Assembly: GCF_013523125.1 (NCBI RefSeq)
Contig: NZ_JAAMQJ010000029.1
Span: 1 to 60,175, forward strand
Direction of reading: 5' to 3'
Origin: Pseudomonas entomophila
GTDB lineage: Bacteria; Pseudomonadota; Gammaproteobacteria; Pseudomonadales; Pseudomonadaceae
DNA: 60,175 nt
The translations under genes and the position numbers were made by a program. Below the pieces are notes generated by a model. It was not told the DNA's origin. It saw only the letters and a list, made by a program, of their open reading frames with translations, and ran no database searches. This document shows, in pieces, positions 17,221 through 26,574 of the stretch (positions are counted from its first letter, which is position 1; the number at the start of each line of letters is the position of its first letter).

Positions 17221-17811
17221 ATGAATGCACTGTCCGGCGCCGCGATCTTCGTGGTGCAAACCTTGGTCAGCCTGTACCTGGTGATCGTCCTGCTGCGCTT
17301 CGTGCTGCAACTGGTCAAGGCCAACTTCTACAACCCCTTGAGCCAGTTCACGGTGCGCGCCACTCAGCCGCTGCTCAAGCCCATCCGCCGGATCGTGCCG
17401 AGCATCGCCGGGCTCGACACCTCCTCGCTGCTGCTGGCGATCGTGATCCAGGCGCTGTTGATGGCCTTCGTGCTGATGGTCAGCTACGGCACCTTCGGCG
17501 ATGTCCCGCACCTGTTGATGTGGGCGCTGATCGGTATCGCCTCGCTGTTCCTGAAGATCTTCTGGGTGGCGATGATCGTCATGGTGATCGTGTCGTGGAT
17601 CGCCCCGAACAGCCACAACCCGGCCGCCGAGCTGGCCTACCAGATCAGTGAGCCAGTGCTGGCGCCGTTCCGCCGGATCATGCCCAACCTGGGCGGCATG
17701 GACATCTCGCCGATCTTCGCCTTCCTGGCGATCCAGGTGATCCAGTCGTTCGTCATGCCACCGCTGGCGGCCTATGCCGGCATGCCGCAAGAGCTGTGGC
17801 GGATGATCTGA
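17221..17811 (+). CDS. yggT: YggT-family membrane protein
   Basis: 196 residues with two copies of the YggT unit. Each has membrane helices followed by a proline-arginine turn: FYNPLSQFTVRATQPLLKPIRRIVP in the first half and ELAYQISEPVLAPFRRIMP in the second. The family is conserved next to proC and has been linked to osmotic shock tolerance and division-site proteins in other bacteria; I assign no reaction. The ATG at 17221 follows GAGGAGCC. Confidence 0.88.
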   Translation: MNALSGAAIFVVQTLVSLYLVIVLLRFVLQLVKANFYNPLSQFTVRATQPLLKPIRRIVPSIAGLDTSSLLLAIVIQALLMAFVLMVSYGTFGDVPHLLMWALIGIASLFLKIFWVAMIVMVIVSWIAPNSHNPAAELAYQISEPVLAPFRRIMPNLGGMDISPIFAFLAIQVIQSFVMPPLAAYAGMPQELWRMI

Positions 17812-18233
17812 GCCGGTCGATGACCTGCTGAAAGGGCTGCGCTGCAGCCCGCGACCACACCCGCCGCAGTGGTGCAGGCAATCACGGCCCATGTAGGAGT
17901 CCGCCCGCCGCCTTGGCGCCGCGCTGTCGCGCAGAGAACATGGCGATAGCTGGCAGGATCCGAGACTTTATTGCTGATCGATTTAGGGCCGCTTCGCGGC
18001 CCATCGCGGCACTAGGGCCGCTCACCCGTAGCCCCACCGCGGGGTTGCAGGCTATCGCGGTCACCTGTGAGCGGCCCCTGTGCCGCGATCGGGCCCGCAG
18101 GCCCGCAAGGCAGCCACCCCATAGGCTCAGCCTCCACACCACCGGCCTCATCGCCTCACCTCGCCCTCATGCGCCTTGCCGCTGCCGGGAGGGGTCTTTA
18201 GACTTACGCCTCATTCACGCGTGAGCAGGGTCG
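17812..18233. other. Gene-free gap yggT-metX
   Basis: 422 bp without a supportable gene. The first part (about 17857-17899) resembles the spacer that follows the REP at 60014-60056 (CACACCCGCCG ... CCATGTAGGAG), so it is probably an old REP remnant. The middle holds the palindrome at 17986-18106. The last 120 bp must contain the metX promoter, for which I see no convincing boxes. Confidence 0.6.
17986..18106. repeat. REPIN-like nested palindrome
   Basis: Arms of about 25 bp, 18001-18025 and 18067-18093, are imperfect reverse complements (ATCGCGGCAC pairs with GTGCCGCGAT, and AGGGCCGCTCAC with GTGAGCGGCCCT). Each outer edge adds a small GC hairpin (GGGCCGC-TTC-GCGGCCC at 17986-18002 and GGGCC-CGCA-GGCCC at 18091-18104). 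This is the architecture of a REP doublet, of a different sequence family from the REPs at 34675 and 59996. Confidence 0.65.
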
Positions 18234-19373
18234 ATGTCCACTGTCTTTCCCAAAGATTCCGTCGGTCTGGTCGTGCCGCAACTGGCGCGGTTCGACGACC
18301 CCCTGACCCTGGCCTGCGGTCGTTCGCTGGCCGGTTACGAACTGGTCTACGAGACCTATGGCACACTCAATGCCAGCGCCAGCAACGCGGTGCTGATCTG
18401 CCATGCGCTGTCGGGCCATCACCACGCGGCGGGCTATCACACCCCTGAAGACCGCAAGCCCGGCTGGTGGGACAGCTGCATCGGCCCTGGCAAGCCGATC
18501 GACACCGAGCGCTTCTTCGTGGTGAGCCTCAACAACCTCGGCGGCTGCAATGGCAGCACCGGCCCGAGCAGCCTCAATCCGGCCAGCGGCAAGCCCTACG
18601 GCGCCGACTTCCCGGTACTGACCGTCGAAGACTGGGTGCACAGCCAGGCGCGCCTGGCCGACCGCCTGGGCATCGCGCAATGGGCCGCCGTGGTCGGCGG
18701 CAGCCTGGGCGGCATGCAGGCGCTGCAATGGACCATGACCTACCCCGACCGGGTACGCCACTGCGTGAACATCGCCTCGGCGCCCAAGCTGTCGGCGCAG
18801 AACATCGCATTCAACGAGGTGGCTCGCCAGGCCATCCTCACCGACCCGGAATTCCACGGCGGCTCGTTCCAGGACCACGGCGTGATTCCCAAGCGTGGCC
18901 TGATGCTGGCGCGCATGGTCGGCCACATCACCTACCTGTCCGACGACGCCATGGGCGAGAAATTCGGCCGCGAGCTCAAGAGCGACAAGCTCAACTACGA
19001 CTTCCACAGCGTCGAGTTCCAGGTGGAAAGCTACCTGCGCTACCAGGGCGAGGAGTTCTCCGGGCGCTTCGATGCCAACACCTACCTGGTGATGACCAAG
19101 GCGCTGGACTACTTCGATCCGGCCGCGGCGCACGATGGCGATCTGGCCGCGACCCTGGCGCACGTCAAGGCCAGCTACTGCGTGATCTCCTTCAGCACCG
19201 ACTGGCGCTTCTCACCGGCCCGCTCGCGGGAAATGGTCGATGCCCTGATGGCCGCACGCAAGAACGTCTGCTACCTGGAGATCGATGCCCCTTACGGTCA
19301 CGACGCCTTCCTGATCCCGTCCCCGCGCTACATGCAGGGTTTCTCGAACTACATGAACCGCATCGATATCTGA
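18234..19373 (+). CDS. metX: Homoserine O-acyltransferase MetX
   Basis: 379 residues, alpha/beta-hydrolase fold. It acylates homoserine, the first committed step of methionine synthesis; Pseudomonas MetX enzymes mostly use succinyl-CoA, so the acyl donor is inferred. Visible motifs: [17 protein letters not shown] near the start, [20 protein letters not shown], the nucleophile elbow [12 protein letters not shown] (catalytic Ser), and late Asp/His (FSTDWRFSP and YGHDAFLI). It is followed by metW after 7 bp, the standard metX-metW pair. Confidence 0.95.
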   Translation: MSTVFPKDSVGLVVPQLARFDDPLTLACGRSLAGYELVYETYGTLNASASNAVLICHALSGHHHAAGYHTPEDRKPGWWDSCIGPGKPIDTERFFVVSLNNLGGCNGSTGPSSLNPASGKPYGADFPVLTVEDWVHSQARLADRLGIAQWAAVVGGSLGGMQALQWTMTYPDRVRHCVNIASAPKLSAQNIAFNEVARQAILTDPEFHGGSFQDHGVIPKRGLMLARMVGHITYLSDDAMGEKFGRELKSDKLNYDFHSVEFQVESYLRYQGEEFSGRFDANTYLVMTKALDYFDPAAAHDGDLAATLAHVKASYCVISFSTDWRFSPARSREMVDALMAARKNVCYLEIDAPYGHDAFLIPSPRYMQGFSNYMNRIDI

Positions 19374-19380
19374 GGACCCC

Positions 19381-20001
19381 ATGAGAGCCGACCTGGAAAT
19401 CATCCAACAGTGGATTCCCGCCGGTAGCCGGGTCCTCGACCTCGGTTGCGGCAACGGCGAGCTGCTGGCCTCGCTGCAGGCGCACAAGCAGGTCACCGGC
19501 TACGGCCTGGAGATCGACCCGGACAACATCGCCGCGTGCGTGGCCAAGGGCGTCAACGTCATCGAGCAGGACCTGGACAAGGGCCTGGGCAACTTCGCCA
19601 GCGACAGTTTCGACGTGGTGATCATGACCCAGGCGCTGCAGGCCGTGGAGTACCCGGACCGCATTCTTGAAGAGATGCTGCGCGTCGGTCGCCAGTGCGT
19701 GATCACCTTCCCCAACTTCGGCCACTGGCGCTGCCGCTGGTACCTGGCGACCAAGGGCCGCATGCCGGTCTCGGACTTCATGCCGTACACCTGGTACAAC
19801 ACGCCGAACATCCACTTCTGCACCTTCGCCGACTTCGAGACCTTGTGCGTCGAACGTGAAGCGAGGATCATCGATCGCCTGGCCGTCGACCGCCTGCACC
19901 GACACGGCTGGGCCAGTCGACTGTGGCCCAACCTGCTCGGGGAAATCGGCATCTACCGGCTGAGCAGCCCAGGCCTTCAGGGGCACAAGGTCGCGGTCTG
20001 A
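19381..20001 (+). CDS. metW: MetW, methyltransferase-like partner of MetX
   Basis: 206 residues. An AdoMet-binding start ([15 protein letters not shown]) is followed by [28 protein letters not shown] and the strongly conserved [24 protein letters not shown]. The region [11 protein letters not shown] to [19 protein letters not shown] is diagnostic of MetW. In proteobacteria MetW is needed with MetX for methionine synthesis and seems to activate it; whether it methylates anything is not settled. Operonic with metX. Confidence 0.94.
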   Translation: MRADLEIIQQWIPAGSRVLDLGCGNGELLASLQAHKQVTGYGLEIDPDNIAACVAKGVNVIEQDLDKGLGNFASDSFDVVIMTQALQAVEYPDRILEEMLRVGRQCVITFPNFGHWRCRWYLATKGRMPVSDFMPYTWYNTPNIHFCTFADFETLCVEREARIIDRLAVDRLHRHGWASRLWPNLLGEIGIYRLSSPGLQGHKVAV

Positions 20002-20137
20002 GCCGAGGCCCGTCGGCGCACGACCCCATCTTCCAGCACGGCAGGCTTCGCAGGCCTGCATGCGCGCCCTGTGCCGATGCGTGCTCCCGTGCCGCGCAGC
20101 GCATTTCGCGTTTCACTCCAGACAGACTTCCAGGTTT

Positions 20138-20734
20138 ATGATGAACGTCTCACACCTCGTATTGGCCAGCCATAACGCTGGCAAGCTCAAGGAACTGCAA
20201 GCCATGCTCGGCGACGCCGTGCAGCTGCGCTCGGTTGGCGAGTTCAGCCAGGTCGAACCCGAAGAAACCGGCCTGTCGTTTGTCGAGAACGCCATCCTCA
20301 AGGCGCGCAATGCCGCGCGCCTCTCCGGTTTGCCGGCCCTGGCCGACGATTCCGGCCTGGCCGTCGATCACCTGGGCGGCGCGCCGGGCATCTACTCGGC
20401 CCGCTATGCCGATGGCCAGGGCGATGCGGCCAACAACGCCAAGCTGCTCGCAGCGCTCAAGGACGTGCCAGACGCGCAGCGCACCGCGCAGTTCGTCTGC
20501 GTGCTGGCCCTGGTACGGCATGCCGACGACCCGCTGCCGATCCTCTGCGAAGGCCTGTGGCACGGGCGTATCCTGCGCCAGGCCAGCGGCGAGCATGGCT
20601 TCGGCTACGACCCGTTGTTCTGGGTGCCGGAGCGCGACTGCTCCAGCGCCGAGCTGAGCCCTGCCGAAAAGAACCAGCTCAGCCACCGCGCACGTGCCAT
20701 GGCCCTGCTGCGCCAACGCCTGGGGCTGGCATGA
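20138..20734 (+). CDS. rdgB: dITP/XTP pyrophosphatase (RdgB/HAM1)
   Basis: 198 residues. It hydrolyses dITP, ITP and XTP to monophosphates, keeping deaminated purines out of DNA. Signature segments: [61 protein letters not shown] and GFGYDPLFW. Two Met codons start the reading frame (20138 and 20141); either may be used. The 136-bp gap from metW contains nothing I can call. The stop overlaps the hemW start (ATGA). Confidence 0.94.
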   Translation: MMNVSHLVLASHNAGKLKELQAMLGDAVQLRSVGEFSQVEPEETGLSFVENAILKARNAARLSGLPALADDSGLAVDHLGGAPGIYSARYADGQGDAANNAKLLAALKDVPDAQRTAQFVCVLALVRHADDPLPILCEGLWHGRILRQASGEHGFGYDPLFWVPERDCSSAELSPAEKNQLSHRARAMALLRQRLGLA

Positions 20735-21897
20735 CGGTCAGCGCGTCGACGCCCGCTCTGGCGACCCTGCCACCGTTGGCGTTGTACATCCACATCCCTT
20801 GGTGCGTACGCAAATGCCCCTACTGCGACTTCAATTCGCACACGGCAGGCCCTGAGCTGCCCGAGCAGGCCTACGTCGACGCACTGCTGGCCGATCTGGA
20901 GCAGGACTTGCCGGCCGCCCAGGGCCGCCCGCTGACCTCGATCTTCTTCGGCGGCGGCACGCCGAGCCTGTTCAGTGCCGAGGCCCTGGGCCGGCTGTTG
21001 CGCGGCATCGAGGCCCGCATCGCCTTCAGCCCCGACATCGAGATCACCCTGGAGGCCAACCCCGGGACCTTCGAGCAGGACAAGTTCAAGGCTTACCGGC
21101 AACTGGGCATCAATCGCCTGTCGATCGGCGTGCAGAGCTTCCAGCAGGCCAAGCTGCAGGCGCTGGGGCGCATCCATGACGGCGGCGAAGCGGTACGGGC
21201 CGCCAGCATGGCCCAGGCCGCCGGGTTCGACAATTTCAACCTCGACCTGATGCATGGCCTGCCGGGGCAGTCCCTCGAGGAAGCCCTGGGCGACCTGCAC
21301 CAGGCCATCGACCTGGGCGCCACCCACCTGTCGTGGTACCAGCTGACGCTGGAGCCCAACACCGTGTTCTGGAACCAGCCGCCGGTGCTGCCAGAAGACG
21401 ACATCCTCTGGGACATCCAGGAGGCCGGCCAGGCGCTGCTGGCCGAGCAGGGGTTCGCGCAATACGAGGTCTCAGCCTACGCGCGTCCAGGACGGGCGGC
21501 ACGCCACAACCTCAATTACTGGAGCTTCGGTGATTTCATCGGCATCGGTGCTGGGGCGCACGGCAAGCTCAGCTACCCGGACGGGCGCATCCTGCGCACT
21601 TGGAAGACCCGCCTGCCCAAGGACTACCTGAACCCGGCCAAGCCGTTTAAGGCAGGGGAAAAACGGCTGCCCCTGGACGAGTTGCCGTTCGAATTTCTGA
21701 TGAACGCCCTGCGCCTGACCGAGGGCGTCGACGCTCAGCTGTTCACCGAGCGGACAGGCGTGCCGCTCGCGCAGCTGGACAGCGCGCGGCGCGAGGCCGA
21801 ACAAAAGGGGCTTTTACGGGTCGAACCGCAGCGCTTGGTTGCCACGCCACGCGGGCAGCTGTTCCTGAACGACCTGCTGCAGTACTTCCTGACCTGA
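20731..21897 (+). CDS. hemW: Haem chaperone HemW (radical SAM, CPO-like)
   Basis: 388 residues. The radical-SAM cluster motif is [10 protein letters not shown] (Cx3Cx2C), followed by [23 protein letters not shown] and [14 protein letters not shown]. The HemN-type C-terminal domain has [15 protein letters not shown]. Often annotated as an oxygen-independent coproporphyrinogen oxidase, but proteins of this length with this motif spacing bind haem and deliver it to cytochromes. The start overlaps rdgB by 4 bp, so the two are translationally coupled, a standard pairing. Confidence 0.93.
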   Translation: MTVSASTPALATLPPLALYIHIPWCVRKCPYCDFNSHTAGPELPEQAYVDALLADLEQDLPAAQGRPLTSIFFGGGTPSLFSAEALGRLLRGIEARIAFSPDIEITLEANPGTFEQDKFKAYRQLGINRLSIGVQSFQQAKLQALGRIHDGGEAVRAASMAQAAGFDNFNLDLMHGLPGQSLEEALGDLHQAIDLGATHLSWYQLTLEPNTVFWNQPPVLPEDDILWDIQEAGQALLAEQGFAQYEVSAYARPGRAARHNLNYWSFGDFIGIGAGAHGKLSYPDGRILRTWKTRLPKDYLNPAKPFKAGEKRLPLDELPFEFLMNALRLTEGVDAQLFTERTGVPLAQLDSARREAEQKGLLRVEPQRLVATPRGQLFLNDLLQYFLT

Positions 21898-21907
21898 GGA
21901 ACCTTCC

Positions 21908-22234
21908 ATGGATGTGATGCTGGACCTGCTCTCGACCGTGTCGCACTGGAGTCGCGGCCACCTGTCGGAGATTTCGCTGGCGCTGGTCGGCTGCCTGCTG
22001 GTGCTGTTCGGCGCAGACCTCAAGGGCGCGGTAGAACAACGCCTGGGCGGGGTGAACGGCGCGCTGCGAGTGCCGGCAATGGCGGCCTTGATGCTGGTCG
22101 GCTGCGGCGCAGCATTGATCCATGCGACACCGTGGGTGGAGAAGGGGCTGGCGCAGTTCGGCAACTATGCACTGGGGCCGGTGCTGCTGGTGGTGATCGT
22201 GGTGATCGGGGTCGTCGCGGACCGGCGGGGCTGA
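21908..22234 (+). CDS. Small DUF3392-type membrane protein
   Basis: 108 residues with three hydrophobic segments (LSEISLALVGCLLVLFGADL, VPAMAALMLVGCGAALI, YALGPVLLVVIVVIGVVA). Position just after hemW and the sequence style match the DUF3392 family of Pseudomonas. No function is known; it lies 10 bp after hemW and is probably its co-transcribed neighbour. Confidence 0.75.
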   Translation: MDVMLDLLSTVSHWSRGHLSEISLALVGCLLVLFGADLKGAVEQRLGGVNGALRVPAMAALMLVGCGAALIHATPWVEKGLAQFGNYALGPVLLVVIVVIGVVADRRG

Positions 22235-22300
22235 AACACCGGACGGCGTCGCCCCTCGATCCGCCGCTGACCGATCCGGTCGATCAGCGGTCTTGCCTTG

Positions 22301-23020
22301 TCATACCTTTTCGAACTTCAGATCCCACACACCGTGCCCGAGCCGCTCGCCGCGGCGCTCGAACTTGGTGATCGGCCGCTCGGGCGGACGCGGCACGTAA
22401 GCGTTGTCGGCCGCCTGGTTGCGGTAGCCCGGCGCCGCCTGCATCACTTCCAGCATGTACTCGGCGTAAGGCTCCCAATCGGTCGCCATGTGGAAGACGC
22501 CGCCGACCTTGAGCTTGCGACGCACCAGTTCGGCGAAGCCGGCCTGGACGATACGACGCTTGTGGTGACGCGCCTTGTGCCACGGGTCGGGGAAGAACAG
22601 CATCAGGCGGTCGAGGCTGTCGTCCGCCACGCAGCGGTTCAGCACCTCGATGGCGTCGCAGTCGTACACGCGCAGGTTGGTCAGCCCCTGGGTCAGCACA
22701 CCATTGAGCAGCGCGCCGACGCCGGGACGGTGCACCTCGACGCCGATGAAGTCCTGCTCGGGCGCGGCGGCGGCCATCTCCAGCAGGGAGTGGCCCATGC
22801 CGAAGCCGATCTCCAGCGTGCGCGGCGCCGAGCGCCCGAACACCTGGTCGTAGTCGACGACGCTGTCCGCCAGCGGCAGGATGTACAGCGGGCCGCCTTG
22901 GTCCAGACCGCGCTGCTGGCCTTCGGTCATGCGCCCGGCGCGCATGACGAAGCTCTTGATACGGCGCTGGGGGCGCGCTTCGCCGTCTTCGGGGATCGGC
23001 GTTTCTTGCGATTCAGTCAT
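22301..23020 (-). CDS. trmB: tRNA (guanine-N7-)-methyltransferase TrmB
   Basis: 239 residues. It makes m7G46 in tRNA using AdoMet. Family motifs: [31 protein letters not shown] (AdoMet loop), [35 protein letters not shown], the diagnostic TrmB segment, and [19 protein letters not shown]. The first 20 residues are a disordered acidic tail ([18 protein letters not shown]). It starts 9 bp after the thiG stop and is probably read with thiS-thiG. Confidence 0.95.
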   Translation of the reverse strand: MTESQETPIPEDGEARPQRRIKSFVMRAGRMTEGQQRGLDQGGPLYILPLADSVVDYDQVFGRSAPRTLEIGFGMGHSLLEMAAAAPEQDFIGVEVHRPGVGALLNGVLTQGLTNLRVYDCDAIEVLNRCVADDSLDRLMLFFPDPWHKARHHKRRIVQAGFAELVRRKLKVGGVFHMATDWEPYAEYMLEVMQAAPGYRNQAADNAYVPRPPERPITKFERRGERLGHGVWDLKFEKV

Positions 23021-23029
23021 CAGGGGCTC

Positions 23030-23824
23030 TTACTTGATCAGGCCTTCCAGCGGCGAAGACGCGCTGGCATAGAGTTTTTTCGGCATGCGACCGGCCAGGT
23101 AGGCCAAGCGCCCGGCGACGATGGCATGCTTCATGGCGTGGGCCATCATCACCGGTTGCTGGGCGTGGGCGATGGCCGAGTTCATCAGTACGGCCTCGCA
23201 GCCCATTTCCATGGCGATGGTGGCGTCGGACGCGGTGCCGACACCGGCATCGACCAGCACCGGCACCTTGGATTCTTCGAGGATGATCTGCAGGTTGTAC
23301 GGGTTGCAGATGCCCAGCCCGGTGCCGATCAGGCCGGCCAACGGCATGACCGCGATGCATCCGGCTTCGGCCAGCTGGCGGGCGATGATCGGGTCGTCGC
23401 TGGTGTAGACCATCACGTCGAACCCGTCCTTGACCAGCACCTCGGCTGCCTTGAGGGTCTCGATGACGTTGGGGAACAGGGTCTTCTGGTCGGCCAGCAC
23501 TTCCAGCTTGACCAGGTTGTGCCCATCGAGCAGCTCACGGGCCAGACGGCAGGTGCGCACGGCCTCGACAGCGTCGTAGCAGCCCGCGGTGTTCGGCAGG
23601 ATGGTGTAGCGATCCGGCGGCAGCACGTCCAGCAGGTTGGGTTCGCCCGGGTTCTGGCCGATGTTGGTGCGGCGCACGGCGACGGTGACGATCTCGGCAC
23701 CCGAGGCCTCGATGGCCAGGCGGGTCTCTTCCAGGTCACGGTACTTGCCGGTGCCGACCAGCAGACGCGAGGCGAAGGTGCGGCCGGCCAGGGTGAAAGG
23801 CGTGTCGCTACGAAGGTTGCTCAT
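23030..23824 (-). CDS. thiG: Thiazole synthase ThiG
   Basis: 264 residues, TIM barrel. It condenses 1-deoxyxylulose-5-phosphate, dehydroglycine and the sulfur from ThiS thiocarboxylate into the thiazole of thiamine. Conserved segments: [62 protein letters not shown] (with the Schiff-base Lys), [16 protein letters not shown] and [15 protein letters not shown]. The ATG at 23824 has the ribosome-binding site GAGGAACA. It follows thiS by 55 bp, the usual thiSG order; no TPP riboswitch is seen upstream. Confidence 0.96.
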   Translation of the reverse strand: MSNLRSDTPFTLAGRTFASRLLVGTGKYRDLEETRLAIEASGAEIVTVAVRRTNIGQNPGEPNLLDVLPPDRYTILPNTAGCYDAVEAVRTCRLARELLDGHNLVKLEVLADQKTLFPNVIETLKAAEVLVKDGFDVMVYTSDDPIIARQLAEAGCIAVMPLAGLIGTGLGICNPYNLQIILEESKVPVLVDAGVGTASDATIAMEMGCEAVLMNSAIAHAQQPVMMAHAMKHAIVAGRLAYLAGRMPKKLYASASSPLEGLIK

Positions 23825-23879
23825 CGTTGTTCCTCTGGAAAAGATTGCAAGGGGCAGCAGGCCATGGACGCCCGCCGGC

Positions 23880-24080
23880 TCAGCCGCCACCGATGGCGTG
23901 AACCACCTCGACATGATCGCCTTCGGTCAGCAGCGTGCCTTCATGCAGGCTGCGGGGCACGATGTCCTGATTGAGTTCCACGGCGACCCGGCGACCGGCC
24001 AGGTCGAGCCGGGCCAGCAAGGCCGAGACGCTTTCGCCATCCGGGACGTCGTAGGGCTCACCGTTCAGTTGAATGCGCAT
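23880..24080 (-). CDS. thiS: Sulfur-carrier protein ThiS
   Basis: 66 residues, ubiquitin-like fold: [18 protein letters not shown] at the start, [14 protein letters not shown] in the middle and the Gly-Gly end IGGG whose C-terminus is thiocarboxylated. It delivers sulfur to ThiG. The start at 24080 is chosen because the upstream reading frame runs into the heptamer repeat array at 24154-24243. Confidence 0.93.
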   Translation of the reverse strand: MRIQLNGEPYDVPDGESVSALLARLDLAGRRVAVELNQDIVPRSLHEGTLLTEGDHVEVVHAIGGG

Positions 24081-24153
24081 GACTCGAGCACCACTGTTCT
24101 TTGGGGCCCGCATTCTAGCCCCGATCCGCACTCGAACCCAAGGGCACAAGCGA

Positions 24154-24243
24154 CAAGCTGCAAGCTGCAAGCTGCAAGCTGCAAGCTGCAAGCTGCAAGC
24201 TGCAAGCTGCAAGCTGCAAGCTGCAAGCTGCAAGCTGCAAGCC
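24154..24243. repeat. Perfect heptamer tandem array (CAAGCTG x12), locus C left arm
   Basis: Twelve uninterrupted copies of CAAGCTG from 24154 to 24237, then a partial copy running into CAAGCCAGAGCG (24238-24249). The 7-bp period and perfect copies suggest recent slippage. It lies in the gap between DUF423 (minus, ending at 24365) and thiS (minus, starting at 24080). Confidence 0.95.
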
Positions 24244-24300
24244 AGAGCGTCAGCGCCGCATCAACCTCCTGTCAACACTTGGCGAACCGCACTACCGTCC

Positions 24301-24356
24301 GCTTGTAGCTTGTAGCTCGTAGCTCGTAGCTCGTAGCTCGTAGCTTATGGCTTGCG
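24301..24356. repeat. Opposite-sense heptamer array, locus C right arm
   Basis: Eight 7-mers: GCTTGTA twice, GCTCGTA four times, GCTTATG, GCTTGCG. They are the reverse-complement sense of the left arm (GCTTGCA), so the two arrays flank a 57-bp spacer as a long imperfect inverted repeat. The array ends 8 bp from the DUF423 stop, so it would form the 3' end of that transcript. Confidence 0.85.
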
Positions 24357-24364
24357 ACCTGGGC

Positions 24365-24736
24365 TCAGGCCAGGCGCCAGGCCGCCAGCCCCAGGCACAG
24401 CCAGCCGCCCAGGAAGCACAGGCCGCCGAAGGGCGTGACGATGCCTAGCTTGCTCACCCCGGTCAGGGTCAGCAGGTACAGACTGCCGGAGAACAGCACG
24501 ATGCCCAGCGCGAACAGACCGCCGGCCCAGCCCATCAGGCGCCCCGGCAGGTGGGCGCACAGCAGGGCAACCCCGAACAGCGCCAGCGCATGCACCAGTT
24601 GGTAGAGCACACCGGTGTGAAAGATGGCCAGATAGTCGGCGCTCAGCCGGTTCTTCAGACCGTGGGCGGCGAAGGCACCCAGCGCGACGCCGGTGAAACC
24701 GAAGAACGCGGCGAGCATCAGGAAGCTGCGAAGCAT
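24365..24736 (-). CDS. DUF423 small membrane protein
   Basis: 123 residues, four hydrophobic helices. The start MLRSFLMLAAFFGFTGVALGAFAAHGLK is the hallmark of the DUF423/YgdD family, with FHTGVLYQLVHALALFGVALL and VTPFGGLCFLGGWLCL later. Function is unknown. It is divergent from mtgA, 64 bp apart. Confidence 0.88.
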   Translation of the reverse strand: MLRSFLMLAAFFGFTGVALGAFAAHGLKNRLSADYLAIFHTGVLYQLVHALALFGVALLCAHLPGRLMGWAGGLFALGIVLFSGSLYLLTLTGVSKLGIVTPFGGLCFLGGWLCLGLAAWRLA

Positions 24737-24762
24737 GGGGCGACTCCTTCAAAGGGGTCTGT

Positions 24763-24768
24763 ATAATG
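24763..24768 (+). promoter_or_regulatory. Probable -10 box (TATAAT) of mtgA
   Basis: TATAAT, 32 bp before the mtgA ATG, preceded directly by TG. No clear -35 at the right distance; the leader would be very short (about 25 bases). Confidence 0.5.
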
Positions 24769-24800
24769 GCCGGTTCCATTCGTCCGGCCAAGTCATCGCC

Positions 24801-25538
24801 ATGCTGACCTCCCTGCTTCGCCGACTCGCCTTCGCCCTGCTCTGGTTCGCCGCTGTCAGCGTCGTGCTCGTGATCCTGCTGCGCTGGCTGCCGCCGCCCG
24901 GCACTGCCCTGATGGTCGAGCGCAAGGTGCAGTCCTGGTTCAGCGGCGAGTCCATCGACCTGCAACGTGACTGGCGCCCGCTGGAAGGCATCGCCGACAG
25001 CCTGAAACTAGCGGTCATCGCCGGCGAGGATCAGAAATTCGCCGAGCACCATGGCTTCGATATCCCGGCCATCCGCGCGGCGCTGCTGCACAACGAGCAG
25101 GGCGGCAGCTTGCGCGGTGCGAGCACCTTGACCCAGCAGGTCGCCAAGAACCTGTTCCTGTGGCCTGGTCGCAGCTGGCCGCGCAAGGCCCTGGAAGCCT
25201 GGTTCACCGGCCTGATCGAGCTGTTCTGGTCGAAAGAGCGGATTCTCGAGGTCTACCTCAACAGCGTCGAATGGGGCCCCGGCGTCTTCGGTGCCCAGGC
25301 GGCGGCGCAGTATCACTTCAAGGTCGATGCCGACCGACTGTCCCGCCAGCAGGCCAGCCAGTTGGCCGCCGTGCTGCCCAGTCCGCTGCGCTGGAGCGCC
25401 AGCCGTCCCAGCACCTACGTGGCAGGCCGGGCCAGCTGGATCCAGCGCCAGATGAGCCAGCTCGGCGGCTCGGCCTACCTGATGCAACTGCAGGGCACAT
25501 TAGCGTCGCGCTCGAGCGAGCAGGCCACCGAACGCTGA
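24801..25538 (+). CDS. mtgA: Monofunctional biosynthetic peptidoglycan transglycosylase
   Basis: 245 residues. It polymerises lipid II into glycan strands without a transpeptidase domain. An N-terminal membrane anchor (about residues 9-28, LAFALLWFAAVSVVLVILL) precedes the GT51 domain: VIAGEDQKFAEHHGFD (catalytic Glu), GASTLTQQVAKNLFLWPGRS, and EVYLNSVEWGPGVFGAQAAAQYHF with the second Glu. Complements ponA at the left of the window. It is convergent with rpoH. Confidence 0.95.
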   Translation: MLTSLLRRLAFALLWFAAVSVVLVILLRWLPPPGTALMVERKVQSWFSGESIDLQRDWRPLEGIADSLKLAVIAGEDQKFAEHHGFDIPAIRAALLHNEQGGSLRGASTLTQQVAKNLFLWPGRSWPRKALEAWFTGLIELFWSKERILEVYLNSVEWGPGVFGAQAAAQYHFKVDADRLSRQQASQLAAVLPSPLRWSASRPSTYVAGRASWIQRQMSQLGGSAYLMQLQGTLASRSSEQATER

Positions 25539-25555
25539 CCGATCGCCTGAAACGA

Positions 25556-25593
25556 CGAAGGGGAGCAGACCGACATCGGCCTGCTCCCCTTCG
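25556..25593. terminator. Hairpin between mtgA and rpoH
   Basis: A perfect 13-bp stem, CGAAGGGGAGCAG (25556-25568) and CTGCTCCCCTTCG (25581-25593), 12-base loop, between the two convergent stops. No long T run, so it may work as an mRNA 3' stabiliser or a weak bidirectional terminator. Confidence 0.7.
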
Positions 25594-25610
25594 TGCCACG
25601 GCTCGAACGA

Positions 25611-26465
<855 letters not shown>

Positions 26466-26574
26466 TCAAGAACCTCCGACTCACTGAAAATGTGCTCATG
26501 GCACTGCCAACATTGACCAGAACCCGCAGGGCAAGTTCCGGTCGTGAAAAAGGCTTAATGTTGGCGAAAAGGAC

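Noticed and set aside
22298..23974. 558-codon open frame antisense to trmB and thiG
   Set aside because: Spans two well-defined genes on the other strand and has no family pattern.
23637..24308. Protein with repeated CKLQAAS units
   Set aside because: Produced by reading the CAAGCTG heptamer array; a 7-bp repeat passes through all frames and gives pseudo-periodic peptide.
24154..24356. CRISPR array
   Set aside because: Units are 7 bp with no unique spacers and there are no cas genes.
24081..24364. TPP riboswitch before thiS
   Set aside because: No CUGAGA-type core found; the gap is occupied by heptamer repeats.
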